22,869 nucleotides of DNA from an uncultured Collinsella sp. (GCA_905194675.1 CAJJTG010000034.1:1-22869), one strand, 5' to 3'; shown: positions 8,239-15,847, counted from the stretch's first letter. Translations and numbers: made by a program. The notes: generated by a model not told the origin, from the sequence alone.

Positions 8239-9456
8239 ATGAACAGTGACGCCAAGCTTCAAATCTTGATCGAGGCCTTGGCTGCTGCCGGGGCCTCGGC
8301 GTTGGCAATCGATGGGCATGGACACGTGGCGATATCGACCATGGATGATGCCGCGCTCGAGCAAGATGTCGCGGCATTTGTCGCCGAGCGCCTGGGGCGC
8401 GTGGGCAGCGGCACGCGTCTGGTGATGGGGCATGCGGGAGGGCGCTTGAGCCTTACGGTGCGTCCGGCCGCCAAGGAATACGGCGCGCTTTGGGTGGTCG
8501 TGGTCCGCGAGGTGCACGGTGTGGCGGCACACGCGGGTATTGAGTGGCTTAACGCAGATGAGGTCGAGGCGCGCTACGAGGCAAGCGCGTACGGCATTGT
8601 CGAAGGTGCCGCTGCGGTCGCTGGTCCCGTCTGCGAAAGCTATGCCCGCGGCGTGCCTCTCATGTTAGAGGGCGAGCTGGGTGCTGGCCAGGCAGAGATT
8701 GCAAAACGCCTCTATCTGGATGGGCCTTATGCTGACGAACCCTTTGTGTCCGTGGAACTTGACGAGCTCACGGATCGCGGCTGGCGCCATCTGCTTAAAA
8801 GCTCGGAATCGCCGCTGTTCCAGGCAAGGCTGACCCTTTGTATTGGCGGCTGGCATGCACTTTCGCCGCAGCGTCTGCGCGAGCTTGTCTCTACGATGAC
8901 CGACACGGCGCTGGCCGCGCGTTGCCATGTGGTTCTGACGGCAAACGATATGCCGGGCGGTGGCGAAAGCGATCAGGCCGCTTTTGTAACCGAGCGCTTG
9001 GCGTGCGCAGTAAGTGTGGCGCCTGCGATTGCCGAGCAGGGTGGCGCATCGAAAAAGGTTGCGCAGTATTTGTCGTATCTGTCAGATGCCTTTGGAACTG
9101 CCGCTCCGAGTATGTCCGAGGAGGCCGCCTCGACGCTCAACGGCTATCGCTGGCCACGCAACTATTTGCAGCTTCGCGAGGTCTCGGAACGACTCTATAT
9201 ATTAGTAGGGTCGGGTGTGGCGGAGCGCGCGGTGGCGGAGGAGGTGCTCGCCCAGGAGGATGTCATCAAAACCGCAACTTTTGGCGCCCCGACGCTCGAC
9301 AGCGACCTGTATATCCTGCGACCACTGGCCGATACCGAACGCGACATCGCGCGGCTGGTCGTAGGCTACCTTCAGGGCAACCGGACCCGCGCTGCCGAGG
9401 TGCTGGGAATAAGCCGCACGACCCTGTGGCGCTTGCTGAAGGACGACGACCGCTGA
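8239..9456 (+). CDS. Fis-type HTH regulator with a degenerate sigma-54-activator AAA+ domain
   Basis: A 405-residue protein. The layout is that of sigma-54 enhancer-binding proteins: an N-terminal sensory-like region (about 1-125), a central AAA+-like region (about 125-320) and a Fis-type DNA-binding helix-turn-helix, NRTRAAEVLGISRTTLWRLL, at 381-400. The central region keeps recognisable landmarks, but the Walker A position reads GELGAGQA (145-152, Lys replaced by Gln), the Walker B position reads LTLCIGG (198-204, Asp-Glu missing), and I see no GAFTGA sigma-54 contact loop. YRWPRNYLQLREVSERL at 303-319 matches the usual WPGNVREL segment. It should bind DNA but not hydrolyse ATP or drive sigma-54. 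I prefer ATG 8239 to the in-frame GTG 8215. The target is unknown; the membrane-protein gene 84 bases downstream is one candidate. Confidence 0.75.
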   Translation: MNSDAKLQILIEALAAAGASALAIDGHGHVAISTMDDAALEQDVAAFVAERLGRVGSGTRLVMGHAGGRLSLTVRPAAKEYGALWVVVVREVHGVAAHAGIEWLNADEVEARYEASAYGIVEGAAAVAGPVCESYARGVPLMLEGELGAGQAEIAKRLYLDGPYADEPFVSVELDELTDRGWRHLLKSSESPLFQARLTLCIGGWHALSPQRLRELVSTMTDTALAARCHVVLTANDMPGGGESDQAAFVTERLACAVSVAPAIAEQGGASKKVAQYLSYLSDAFGTAAPSMSEEAASTLNGYRWPRNYLQLREVSERLYILVGSGVAERAVAEEVLAQEDVIKTATFGAPTLDSDLYILRPLADTERDIARLVVGYLQGNRTRAAEVLGISRTTLWRLLKDDDR

Positions 9457-9540
9457 GCGAGGCACCCGTGACCGCGTGCGGCGCGTGTGCTACAGTCCAA
9501 AGCGGTAATGTTTCGATTGTGTTACGGCGTGCGGGGGCGT

Positions 9541-10116
9541 ATGGCGGAGACTTCAAAACCAAACCGGAATAGACGGAGCGCGGCTCCAGTTAACCGCCGC
9601 ACGACGTCCCGGACGTGGGGCAAGCACGCGTCGGGGTTCGACGGTTCGTTCAAGCGCACCAAATACGGCTATCCTTCGGCAAGCGCTCGCTTGGCCATGC
9701 AGGCCGAGTCGTCGCTGCGGGGGCGCAAGCGCGTGGTGGGCTCTAAGCTCAAGCATGACGGAACGCTGGGCTATATCAGCCGCGGTGCGGCTCGCCGCAG
9801 TGGGCTCAATCCTGCTGGCTGGCATCGTTATGTGCCGATTGCAGTTGTTGTTGCGGTGGTTGTCATCGCGCTCGCGGCGCTTGGTTACGCCGGCGGCGGG
9901 GCCAATCTGGACGCAATGTTTAAGTCGCCCGAGCTCGCGCATGCAGGCACAGAAGTTGTCGAAGGCGTTCAGACCCAGACGGGCGTCGCGCCCCAGCGCG
10001 GTATCGTTGCGGCTGCCTCCACCATCGCCGATGCGCAAAAGGACGAGGACGAACAAGACGACGGCGCCGAAACGACTCACACGAACGAAACGACGACAAC
10101 TCCATCGGCAAGATAA
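9541..10116 (+). CDS. Small basic single-pass membrane protein, function unknown
   Basis: A 191-residue protein I do not recognise. Residues 1-95 are very basic and rich in Arg, Ser and Gly, with no Cys and little hydrophobic content. One transmembrane helix lies at about 98-117 (PIAVVVAVVVIALAALGY). The remaining 75 residues form an acidic, Thr-rich, low-complexity tail (KDEDEQDDGAETTH near 167-180). By the positive-inside rule the basic half is cytosolic and the acidic tail outside. The basic half might touch nucleic acid, ribosomes or anionic lipid, but that is a guess. The frame is open from 9487; I chose ATG 9541 because the upstream residues are not like a conserved N-terminus and GGGGGC precedes it. 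It follows the degenerate regulator by 84 bases. Confidence 0.65.
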   Translation: MAETSKPNRNRRSAAPVNRRTTSRTWGKHASGFDGSFKRTKYGYPSASARLAMQAESSLRGRKRVVGSKLKHDGTLGYISRGAARRSGLNPAGWHRYVPIAVVVAVVVIALAALGYAGGGANLDAMFKSPELAHAGTEVVEGVQTQTGVAPQRGIVAAASTIADAQKDEDEQDDGAETTHTNETTTTPSAR

Positions 10117-10235
10117 GTTGCGAGCGGGATAGCAAATTTGGGACGGGGCCTTTTGGCTGTCCAAGTGCCAGATGTCACCAGCGACGCACCCGATGCCAGT
10201 CACCAACAGCGAGCGGCCCGCGTAGCGTCAGCGGG

Positions 10236-10259
10236 TCCGCCGTTCGTTAGAACGGCGGA
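10236..10259. repeat. Hairpin spanning the nitroreductase stop codon
   Basis: TCCGCCGTTC (10236-10245) and GAACGGCGGA (10250-10259) are perfect complements with a four-base loop. The minus-strand stop codon (10247-10249) lies in the loop. There is no T-run, so it is not a standard terminator; it could protect the mRNA 3' end. Confidence 0.5.
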
Positions 10260-10774
10260 ACATACACCACGTTGTCGCGGCGGGGTTTGGCCCCGGGGAG
10301 TGCGTCCTCGGCGTAGCCCAGAATGCAGTTGCCCACACCGCGTAGGCTTCCGTCGGCGGGCAGACCCCACTTGGCCAGCAGTTCCAGCCCCTCGGGTGAG
10401 TCAAAGACCTCGTGCGCGCGGTGAATCCAACACGAATCGACGCCCAGCGCATAGGCTGCGTTGAGCAGGTTGCCCATGGCGAGCGAGCCGTCTTCCAGGT
10501 GCGTGGGCACACTGCGGTCGACGAGCACCACCACAACGGTTTTGGCGCCGTAGAAGGGATCTCCCTCGCTGCCCATAACTTGGGCGTTGAGCTGCGAGAG
10601 GCGCTCGACGGTTGCGGGGTCGGTAACGGCGACAAACGTCACCGGCTGGCGTCCCATGCCGCTGGGCGCGTACTGGCCTGCCACGATAATGCGTGCGAGC
10701 TTTTCTGCCTCGACGGGGCGATCGCTGTAGTTACGGCAGCTGCGGCGATGGATGAGCGCTTCGATGGTCTCCAT
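10247..10774 (-). CDS. Nitroreductase family protein (FMN-dependent)
   Basis: A 175-residue flavoprotein of the nitroreductase family, which reduces nitro groups, quinones or flavins with NAD(P)H through bound FMN; cytosolic, usually a homodimer. Signatures are the FMN-phosphate motif HRRSCRNYSDRPV at residues 9-21, APSGMGRQP at 36-44, the core helix DGSLAMGNLLNAAYALGVDSCWI at 95-117 (given here in outline: Asp95 to Ile117) and the C-terminal GYAEDALPGAKPRR region at 153-166. The length fits the short single-domain subgroup. The start is secure: AGGAGG lies a few bases before ATG 10774. It stands alone on the minus strand between two plus-strand genes. The physiological substrate cannot be read from the sequence. 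Confidence 0.93.
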   Translation of the reverse strand: METIEALIHRRSCRNYSDRPVEAEKLARIIVAGQYAPSGMGRQPVTFVAVTDPATVERLSQLNAQVMGSEGDPFYGAKTVVVVLVDRSVPTHLEDGSLAMGNLLNAAYALGVDSCWIHRAHEVFDSPEGLELLAKWGLPADGSLRGVGNCILGYAEDALPGAKPRRDNVVYVPPF

Positions 10775-10990
10775 GTGTCCTCCTGACGTTGGTTTCGATG
10801 CCTCGTTCTTACCCGCCGAACCAAAACCGTAATCGCGCAGCCGGCCTCAAACAATGCAAGCTACCAAGTGGAAAAGTTGGTTTGCATAAAACTTCAGCCA
10901 GAATGTGACAAACCGGTGGGATGATTAAACGTTTTATCCCGTCTACCCTGCGGTTTTTTACCACTTGCCTAAATGATGCGCGCATAAGCT

Positions 10991-11030
10991 CTGATAAAGG
11001 TTTTACTAAAGGAGTACCAACGTTTATCAG
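10991..11030. promoter_or_regulatory. CTGATAAA/TTTATCAG inverted repeat upstream of the 96-residue gene
   Basis: CTGATAAA (10991-10998) and TTTATCAG (11023-11030) are perfect complements separated by 24 bases. A further AACGTTTTATC occurs at 10928-10938. The half-site CGTTTATCAG is nearly repeated as CGTTTTATCAG at 17565-17575 upstream of ilvE. It could be a paired operator or a hairpin in the 5' leader. Confidence 0.35.
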
Positions 11031-11065
11031 CGCGCCATGGTGGCGCCGGGCCAGGAGGTAACATC

Positions 11066-11356
11066 ATGTTCCAGGCTGGAGATGTCGTCGAGACCGACTT
11101 CGAAGGATTTCTGAAGCTGCTGCGTTCCAAGACGCGCGCTTTCGTGTCGATCAACGATCACGAGTACTACATCACGCACACCGATGGCTATTGGCGTGTT
11201 CAGGATTGCGAGGCCCTCAACGATAAGGGCCACTTTACTGACTGCTCCGAGCTGGTCAACACGGTCTGCGAGGTCGTCGAACTGCCGTGGATCTGTGGCA
11301 AGAGCCTGCACGACAGCTTCTCGGGCGCCACGGTCTACGAGGCCGTCGCTGCGTAA
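11066..11356 (+). CDS. Conserved-looking small protein, function unknown
   Basis: A 96-residue soluble acidic protein I cannot assign. It contains four cysteines (48, 60, 68, 77), no transmembrane segment and no signal peptide. Alternating aromatic and charged residues in ITHTDGYWRVQDCEAL suggest a compact alpha/beta fold. The gene is well made: AGGAGG at 11053-11058, seven bases before ATG 11066, and a strong terminator right behind it, so it is a real single-gene unit. The spaced cysteines might bind metal or form disulfides; I have no stronger evidence. The long upstream region (about 290 bases) with the inverted repeat at 10991-11030 suggests regulated expression. Confidence 0.75.
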   Translation: MFQAGDVVETDFEGFLKLLRSKTRAFVSINDHEYYITHTDGYWRVQDCEALNDKGHFTDCSELVNTVCEVVELPWICGKSLHDSFSGATVYEAVAA

Positions 11357-11382
11357 CAGCCAACAATCGATATTCTCTCGCA

Positions 11383-11418
11383 ACCGCCGGCGCCGCCCCC
11401 GCGCCGGCGGTCTTTTTT
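11383..11418 (+). terminator. Intrinsic terminator of the 96-residue gene
   Basis: ACCGCCGGCGC (11383-11393) pairs perfectly with GCGCCGGCGGT (11401-11411) and is followed by CTTTTTTG. It insulates the small gene from the MarR-ABC operon. Confidence 0.93.
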
Positions 11419-11460
11419 GTCGACATGCCTATGTTGACCTGACCATATATAACGAGCTTA

Positions 11461-11517
11461 TTGACGATAGTCAAAACTCGGACTAATGTAGAGATGTAAA
11501 TTGGTCAAAACTCGGAC
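11461..11517 (+). promoter_or_regulatory. Promoter and direct-repeat operator of the marR-ABC operon
   Basis: TTGACG (11461-11466), a 17-base spacer and TAATGT (11484-11489) form a good promoter. GTCAAAACTCGGAC occurs at 11470-11483, exactly within the spacer, and again at 11504-11517, 34 bases downstream. TTGAC-GATA-GTCAA at 11461-11474 is also an inverted repeat. Two identical sites flanking the transcription start fit autorepression by the MarR protein encoded next. Confidence 0.65.
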
Positions 11518-11535
11518 AATCGAATGGTGGGATAG

Positions 11536-12036
11536 ATGAATAGTGCGGTTACGCTGGTCGATTTCGACCGGATGCTCAATGGACTCGACCATATCTATTC
11601 GGAGTTCTCGCGCACCTGCGGTCTTTCGGATTGCGCCTATTGGATGCTCGTCGACACCAGCACGGCGGACGGCAGCATCGCCGTGAGTCGGCTGACGAGT
11701 GAATGGTTCTACAGCAAACAGACCATCAATTCGGCGATCAAGACGCTTAGGGCGCGAGGGCTCGCGACGTTGGAGTTTGCCGAGGGCAGTCGTAAGAACA
11801 AGGTTGTGCGACTGACCGCAGAAGGTATGCAGTTTGCCAAGCGCTACGCGTTGCCGGCGCAAAAGGCCGAGCAGCAGGCATTCGAGGCGCTCGAGCCGTG
11901 GGAACAGCGCGAGATCATGCGCTTGGTCGGTAAGTTCTCCCATGTTCTTAACGAAGAGTGCGAGGCATTTAAACGGCAAGTTGCCGCCGAGAACGAGGCT
12001 GCCGATAAGGGCGAGGGGGAGACATGCGACTCTTAA
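11536..12036 (+). CDS. MarR-type winged-helix regulator
   Basis: A 166-residue DNA-binding protein. The winged helix is clear: SRLTSEWFYSKQTINSAIKT at residues 51-70 is the helix-turn-helix, then LRARGLATLEFAEGSRKNKV with a basic wing, and a C-terminal helical dimerisation region (105-150). MarR proteins usually repress an adjacent efflux operon until a toxic ligand binds. This fits the context: the stop overlaps the start of the first ABC exporter gene by 13 bases, so the genes are co-transcribed and perhaps translationally coupled. GGTGGGA precedes ATG 11536. The direct repeats in its promoter are the probable operators. Ligand unknown. Confidence 0.88.
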   Translation: MNSAVTLVDFDRMLNGLDHIYSEFSRTCGLSDCAYWMLVDTSTADGSIAVSRLTSEWFYSKQTINSAIKTLRARGLATLEFAEGSRKNKVVRLTAEGMQFAKRYALPAQKAEQQAFEALEPWEQREIMRLVGKFSHVLNEECEAFKRQVAAENEAADKGEGETCDS

Positions 12037-13760
12037 TGAGGTTTATGAGGCCGTACCGCGGTCTGATCGCGGTGACGCTGCTGGTGCTGCTAATCGACAA
12101 CGTCGGTACGCTGCTCGTGCCCACGATGTTGGCGAACATGGTCAACACGGGCATCACGACGGGCGACGTCGATTACATCTTGCGCAACGGTCTGTACATG
12201 CTCATCGCGACCGGCATGGCCAGCGGTGGTGCGGTGCTGGGCTGTTATCTTTCGGCCCGTCTGGCGGCCAATGTGGCCTGCGATATCCGCAATGCCGTGT
12301 ACGACAAGTCGCTCGAGCTCGCGGCCAGCGACTTTGAGCGCTTTGGCACCGGATCGATGATCACGCGCTCGCTCAACGACATCAATGTGATTCAGCAGGC
12401 CATCCTGCAGACGATCCAGCTGGTGCTGCCGGTGCCGTTCTTGGCCGTCGCGGGCATCATTTTTGCGTGGCTCATCGATCCCGCCATGGGTACGCTGCTG
12501 GGCGTGGTGGTTGCGATCGTGCTGGTGGCGGCAGTCTTTACCGTGGCTAACGCCGCGCCAATTTTTATGCGCCTGCAGAGCTTTATCGACCGCATGAACG
12601 TGGTGCTGCGCGAGAACATCGTGGGCGTTCGCGTCATCCGCGCTTTTAATAAAGAGCTTCACGAGGAGCAGCGCCTGGACGAGGTGTTTAGCGATTACGC
12701 GGACAACGCCATTAAGGTCAACCACCTGTTTGTGGGCCTTGATAGCTCTACCTTCTTTTTGATGAACATTGCCGAGGTGGCGGTGCTGTGGGTGGGCGGC
12801 AACCGCGTTGGCGCCCATGCAATGCAGATTGCGAGCATCTCCGCGGTGCTGGAATATGCGCTCTTGATCCTGTTCTTTGTGATGATGGCGCAGATGGTAG
12901 TGCTGACGCTGCCGCGCGCCGCGGCGTGCCTGAACCGTGCGCAGCAGGTGTTGGAGATTGAGCCGGGCATCGTGGACGGCGAGCGTACGCTGGGTGACGG
13001 GGCGCCTGCCTCCGGGGGCGATGCGGATGTGGTCGCTGAGTTCGATCACATGTCGTTTCGTTTTGACGATGCCGATGAGGACACCCTGTGCGACCTGAGC
13101 TTTGCCTGTCGTCGCGGTCAGATGACCGCGATTGTGGGCTCGACGGGCTCGGGCAAGTCGACGGTGGCAAAGCTTCTGCTGCGTTTTCACGATGCCACCA
13201 AGGGTGCCATTCGCCTGGACGGCGTCGACCTGCGCGAGCTTTCGCAAGACGAGATTCGCGGGCGCATTGCCTACGTCCCGCAGAAGGCATGGCTGTTCTC
13301 GGGCACCGTGGCAAGCAATTTGCGCTTTGGCAACGAAGACGCGACCGAGGCCGATATGCTCCACGCGCTCCAGGTTGCCCAGAGCACCTTTGTGCTCGAT
13401 CAGCCGCAGGGGCTCGATACCCCGGTGGCGCAGGGTGGCACGAACTTTTCGGGCGGTCAGCGCCAGCGCCTGGCCATTGCCCGCGCCCTCATGAAGCATG
13501 CCGATCTGTATATCTTCGATGACAGTTTTTCGGCCTTGGACTTTAAGACCGATGCGGCGCTGCGCCATGCGCTGCAGGAGGAGACGCGCGACGCTGCGGT
13601 GCTCATCATCGCGCAGCGCATCTCGACGATCTTGCATGCCGACCAGATCGTGGTGCTCAAGGACGGCGAGGTCGTGGGCCTGGGCACGCACGACGAGCTC
13701 ATGGAAACCTGCGAGGTGTACCGCGCTATCGCGGAATCGCAGATGAAGGGAGGTGAGTAG
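12024..13760 (+). CDS. ABC exporter half-transporter, subunit with degenerate ATPase site
   Basis: A 578-residue type I (ABCB-like) membrane-ATPase fusion. Six transmembrane helices lie in about residues 10-300, the nucleotide-binding domain in 335-578. Motifs: GSTGSGKST (372-380, Walker A), Gln420 (Q-loop), FSGGQRQRLAIARAL (475-489, intact signature) and IFDD (497-500). The catalytic glutamate after Walker B is Asp500, and the H-loop histidine is Gln531 (IIAQRISTI). Both changes are known from the degenerate partner in heterodimeric exporters such as TM287/288 and BmrCD. It overlaps marR by 13 bases and is followed almost at once by the second subunit. Likely job: export of a drug, peptide or lipid across the membrane. 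GAGGGGGAG gives a strong ribosome site. Confidence 0.93.
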   Translation: MRLLMRFMRPYRGLIAVTLLVLLIDNVGTLLVPTMLANMVNTGITTGDVDYILRNGLYMLIATGMASGGAVLGCYLSARLAANVACDIRNAVYDKSLELAASDFERFGTGSMITRSLNDINVIQQAILQTIQLVLPVPFLAVAGIIFAWLIDPAMGTLLGVVVAIVLVAAVFTVANAAPIFMRLQSFIDRMNVVLRENIVGVRVIRAFNKELHEEQRLDEVFSDYADNAIKVNHLFVGLDSSTFFLMNIAEVAVLWVGGNRVGAHAMQIASISAVLEYALLILFFVMMAQMVVLTLPRAAACLNRAQQVLEIEPGIVDGERTLGDGAPASGGDADVVAEFDHMSFRFDDADEDTLCDLSFACRRGQMTAIVGSTGSGKSTVAKLLLRFHDATKGAIRLDGVDLRELSQDEIRGRIAYVPQKAWLFSGTVASNLRFGNEDATEADMLHALQVAQSTFVLDQPQGLDTPVAQGGTNFSGGQRQRLAIARALMKHADLYIFDDSFSALDFKTDAALRHALQEETRDAAVLIIAQRISTILHADQIVVLKDGEVVGLGTHDELMETCEVYRAIAESQMKGGE

Positions 13761-13761
13761 C

Positions 13762-15774
13762 ATGACCGAGGAGCTCAAGAAGTGCAGCGATGCTATCGAT
13801 TCGAACGATTCGGACGCCGCTGAGAAAACGGTCGACCAGGCTGCCGCGGTGCTCGAGCTGGATGACGCCATCAAGGCGGCCGAGCGCGAGGCTCGTCGCC
13901 AGGCGCTGTACGAGGAAAACGAGCGTGCCGAGGACGAACGTGCCCGTGCCGAGGCAGAACGTATGCGCGACGTGGACGACGAAGACGAGGACGAGACGCC
14001 CCGGGATACCTGGGCGACGGTGCGCCGCTTGTGGGGCGAGGCCGCCGGCGACCATTGGCGCTTTTACATCGTGTTTGCGAGCATCGTGTTCTACGTCATC
14101 TTTAACACCGCCGCGCCGGCGTACAGCGCTCACGTCATCGACGAGCTGTGGGGGCATATGCAGGTGGCGTTTGCCAACGGAACCACCTTCAACATCACCT
14201 GGGAGAACTGCGGCAAGACCATCTTCGTCTACTTTATGATCTGGACTGCCGCTGCCTCGTTCTATGCGCTCCAGAGCTTTTTGATGTCGAGCGTGGCCGA
14301 ACGCCTCAACCTGCGTCTACGCAACCGCATCGCACAAAAGCTCAATCGTCTGCCGCTTGCCTTCTTTGACGCGCATCGTCCCGGTGAGGTCGTCAGCCGT
14401 GCGACCAACGACTTGGACAAGATGTCCGAGAGCATGCAGCGCGGATTGCTGCAGCTGCTTGTGTCGATCGGCACCGTGACGGGTGCCATCATCATGATGT
14501 TCGTCTATAGCGTTAAGCTCACGCTCGTCTTTTTGGGCTTCACGGCCCTGTCGCTGCTGGTGACCAAAGTGGTTTCGCGCCGCACGCATGATGTAACGGG
14601 CGAACGCCAGGAGTGGGTGTCCAAGATTACGAGCGCGGTCGAGGAGGGCTACTCGGGCCGTCTGGTGATTCGCGCGTTCAACCGCGAGCGCCAGAGTTCT
14701 GCCGAGGTACACGAGGCCTCGGGCGAGCTGGCGCGTGTGAGCACCAAGGCCGACTTTATGATTAACGCTGTGGGCCCCGCGGTTCGCTTTATCGGTCGTC
14801 TGGCGCAGATCGTGATCGCGCTCGTGGGCTGCAACATGCTGGTGGCCGGTCAGATGACTGTCGGCGTGTTCCAGGCGTTCTTCCAGTTTATCTACGAGGC
14901 GTCCGAGCCCATGACGCAGCTCTCGTTTACCTTCAACTCGCTGCAGAGCGCGCTGGCGAGTGCGGAGCGCGTGTTCGACCTGCTCGATGAGCCCGAGATG
15001 GAGGCCGATCCGCAGCCGGGCGAGGCCGCCAAGCTGCCGGGTCGCGTGGAGGGCCGCGTCTCCTTTGAGCACGTGCGCTTTGGTTATTCGCCCGACAAGC
15101 CGCTCATGCGCGACGTGTCGTTTACCGCCGAGCCGGGCCAGAAGATTGCCGTGGTGGGAACCACGGGCGCAGGCAAGACGACGCTCATCAACCTGCTCAT
15201 GCGCTTTTACGAGATCGACGGCGGCCGCATTACGCTTGACGGTGTGGATACGCGCCTCATGGATCGCGGCGAGCTACGGCAGCAGTTTGGCATGGTGCTA
15301 CAGGACGCCTGGCTGTTCGACGGCACGATTGCCGAGAACATCGCCTACGGCTGCCCCGAGGCAACGCGCGAGGAGATTGTTGCGGCCGCTCGCGCCGCCC
15401 AGGTCGACTTCTTTGTGCGCACCATGCCTCAGGGCTACGACACGCGTGTAGCCAACGATGCCGAAAGCATCAGCCAGGGCCAGCGTCAGCTGCTAACCAT
15501 CGCACGCGTGCTGCTCAACAACCCGGCGATTCTCATCCTGGACGAGGCGACGTCGAGCGTGGATACGCGCACCGAGCTTGCCATCGGCCGCGCCATGGAC
15601 GCACTTATGCGTGGGCGCACAAGCTTTGTGATCGCGCATCGCCTGTCGACGATCGTGGATGCCGACCTGATTCTGGTCATGGATCACGGCAATATCATCG
15701 AGCAGGGCACGCATAAGGAGCTGCTGGCAGTCGAGGGCGCCTACGCCGACCTCTATCTGAGCCAGTTCGCATAA
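13762..15774 (+). CDS. ABC exporter half-transporter, catalytically competent subunit
   Basis: A 670-residue partner of the preceding protein. It has an unusual N-terminal extension (residues 1-82), highly charged and helical, probably a coiled coil, ending in the acidic stretch DVDDEDEDE (70-78). Six transmembrane helices follow (about 100-385) and then the ATPase domain: GTTGAGKTT (466-474, Walker A), ILILDE (590-595, with catalytic Glu595), His626 in IAHRLSTI, all intact. The signature is ISQGQ (570-574) instead of LSGGQ, which is the expected complement of the partner's defects: this ISQGQ faces the degenerate site. ATG 13762 begins one base after the upstream stop, with GGGAGGTG just ahead; an in-frame GTG at 13753 is less likely. 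The N-terminal extension may be regulatory. Confidence 0.93.
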   Translation: MTEELKKCSDAIDSNDSDAAEKTVDQAAAVLELDDAIKAAEREARRQALYEENERAEDERARAEAERMRDVDDEDEDETPRDTWATVRRLWGEAAGDHWRFYIVFASIVFYVIFNTAAPAYSAHVIDELWGHMQVAFANGTTFNITWENCGKTIFVYFMIWTAAASFYALQSFLMSSVAERLNLRLRNRIAQKLNRLPLAFFDAHRPGEVVSRATNDLDKMSESMQRGLLQLLVSIGTVTGAIIMMFVYSVKLTLVFLGFTALSLLVTKVVSRRTHDVTGERQEWVSKITSAVEEGYSGRLVIRAFNRERQSSAEVHEASGELARVSTKADFMINAVGPAVRFIGRLAQIVIALVGCNMLVAGQMTVGVFQAFFQFIYEASEPMTQLSFTFNSLQSALASAERVFDLLDEPEMEADPQPGEAAKLPGRVEGRVSFEHVRFGYSPDKPLMRDVSFTAEPGQKIAVVGTTGAGKTTLINLLMRFYEIDGGRITLDGVDTRLMDRGELRQQFGMVLQDAWLFDGTIAENIAYGCPEATREEIVAAARAAQVDFFVRTMPQGYDTRVANDAESISQGQRQLLTIARVLLNNPAILILDEATSSVDTRTELAIGRAMDALMRGRTSFVIAHRLSTIVDADLILVMDHGNIIEQGTHKELLAVEGAYADLYLSQFA

Positions 15775-15804
15775 TGTGACAAAGGAATAGTCCCTTTGTC
15801 ACAT
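15774..15804. repeat. ATGTGACAAAGG palindrome behind the ABC operon
   Basis: ATGTGACAAAGG (15774-15785) and CCTTTGTCACAT (15793-15804) are perfect complements with a seven-base loop, AATAGTC. The first base is the last base of the exporter stop codon. It resembles the CCACCACAAAGG family in its AAAGG/CCTTT centre, though the arms differ. Confidence 0.75.
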
Positions 15805-15811
15805 CAGGAAT

Positions 15812-15847
15812 AAGGCGCGCCGGGGATGGATTCCCTGGCGCGCCTTT
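15812..15847. terminator. Bidirectional terminator between the ABC operon and cysE
   Basis: AAGGCGCGCC (15812-15821) pairs with GGCGCGCCTT (15837-15846), and the inner GGGA/TCCC extends the stem. On the plus side only TTTG follows; on the minus side TTATTCC follows. It lies between convergent genes, so it probably serves both, though the T-runs are short. Confidence 0.65.

Noticed and set aside
12090..13874. A 594-codon minus-strand frame opposite the first ABC exporter
   Set aside because: Rich in His, Arg and Gln with no domain, and entirely antisense to a protein with all ABC motifs.
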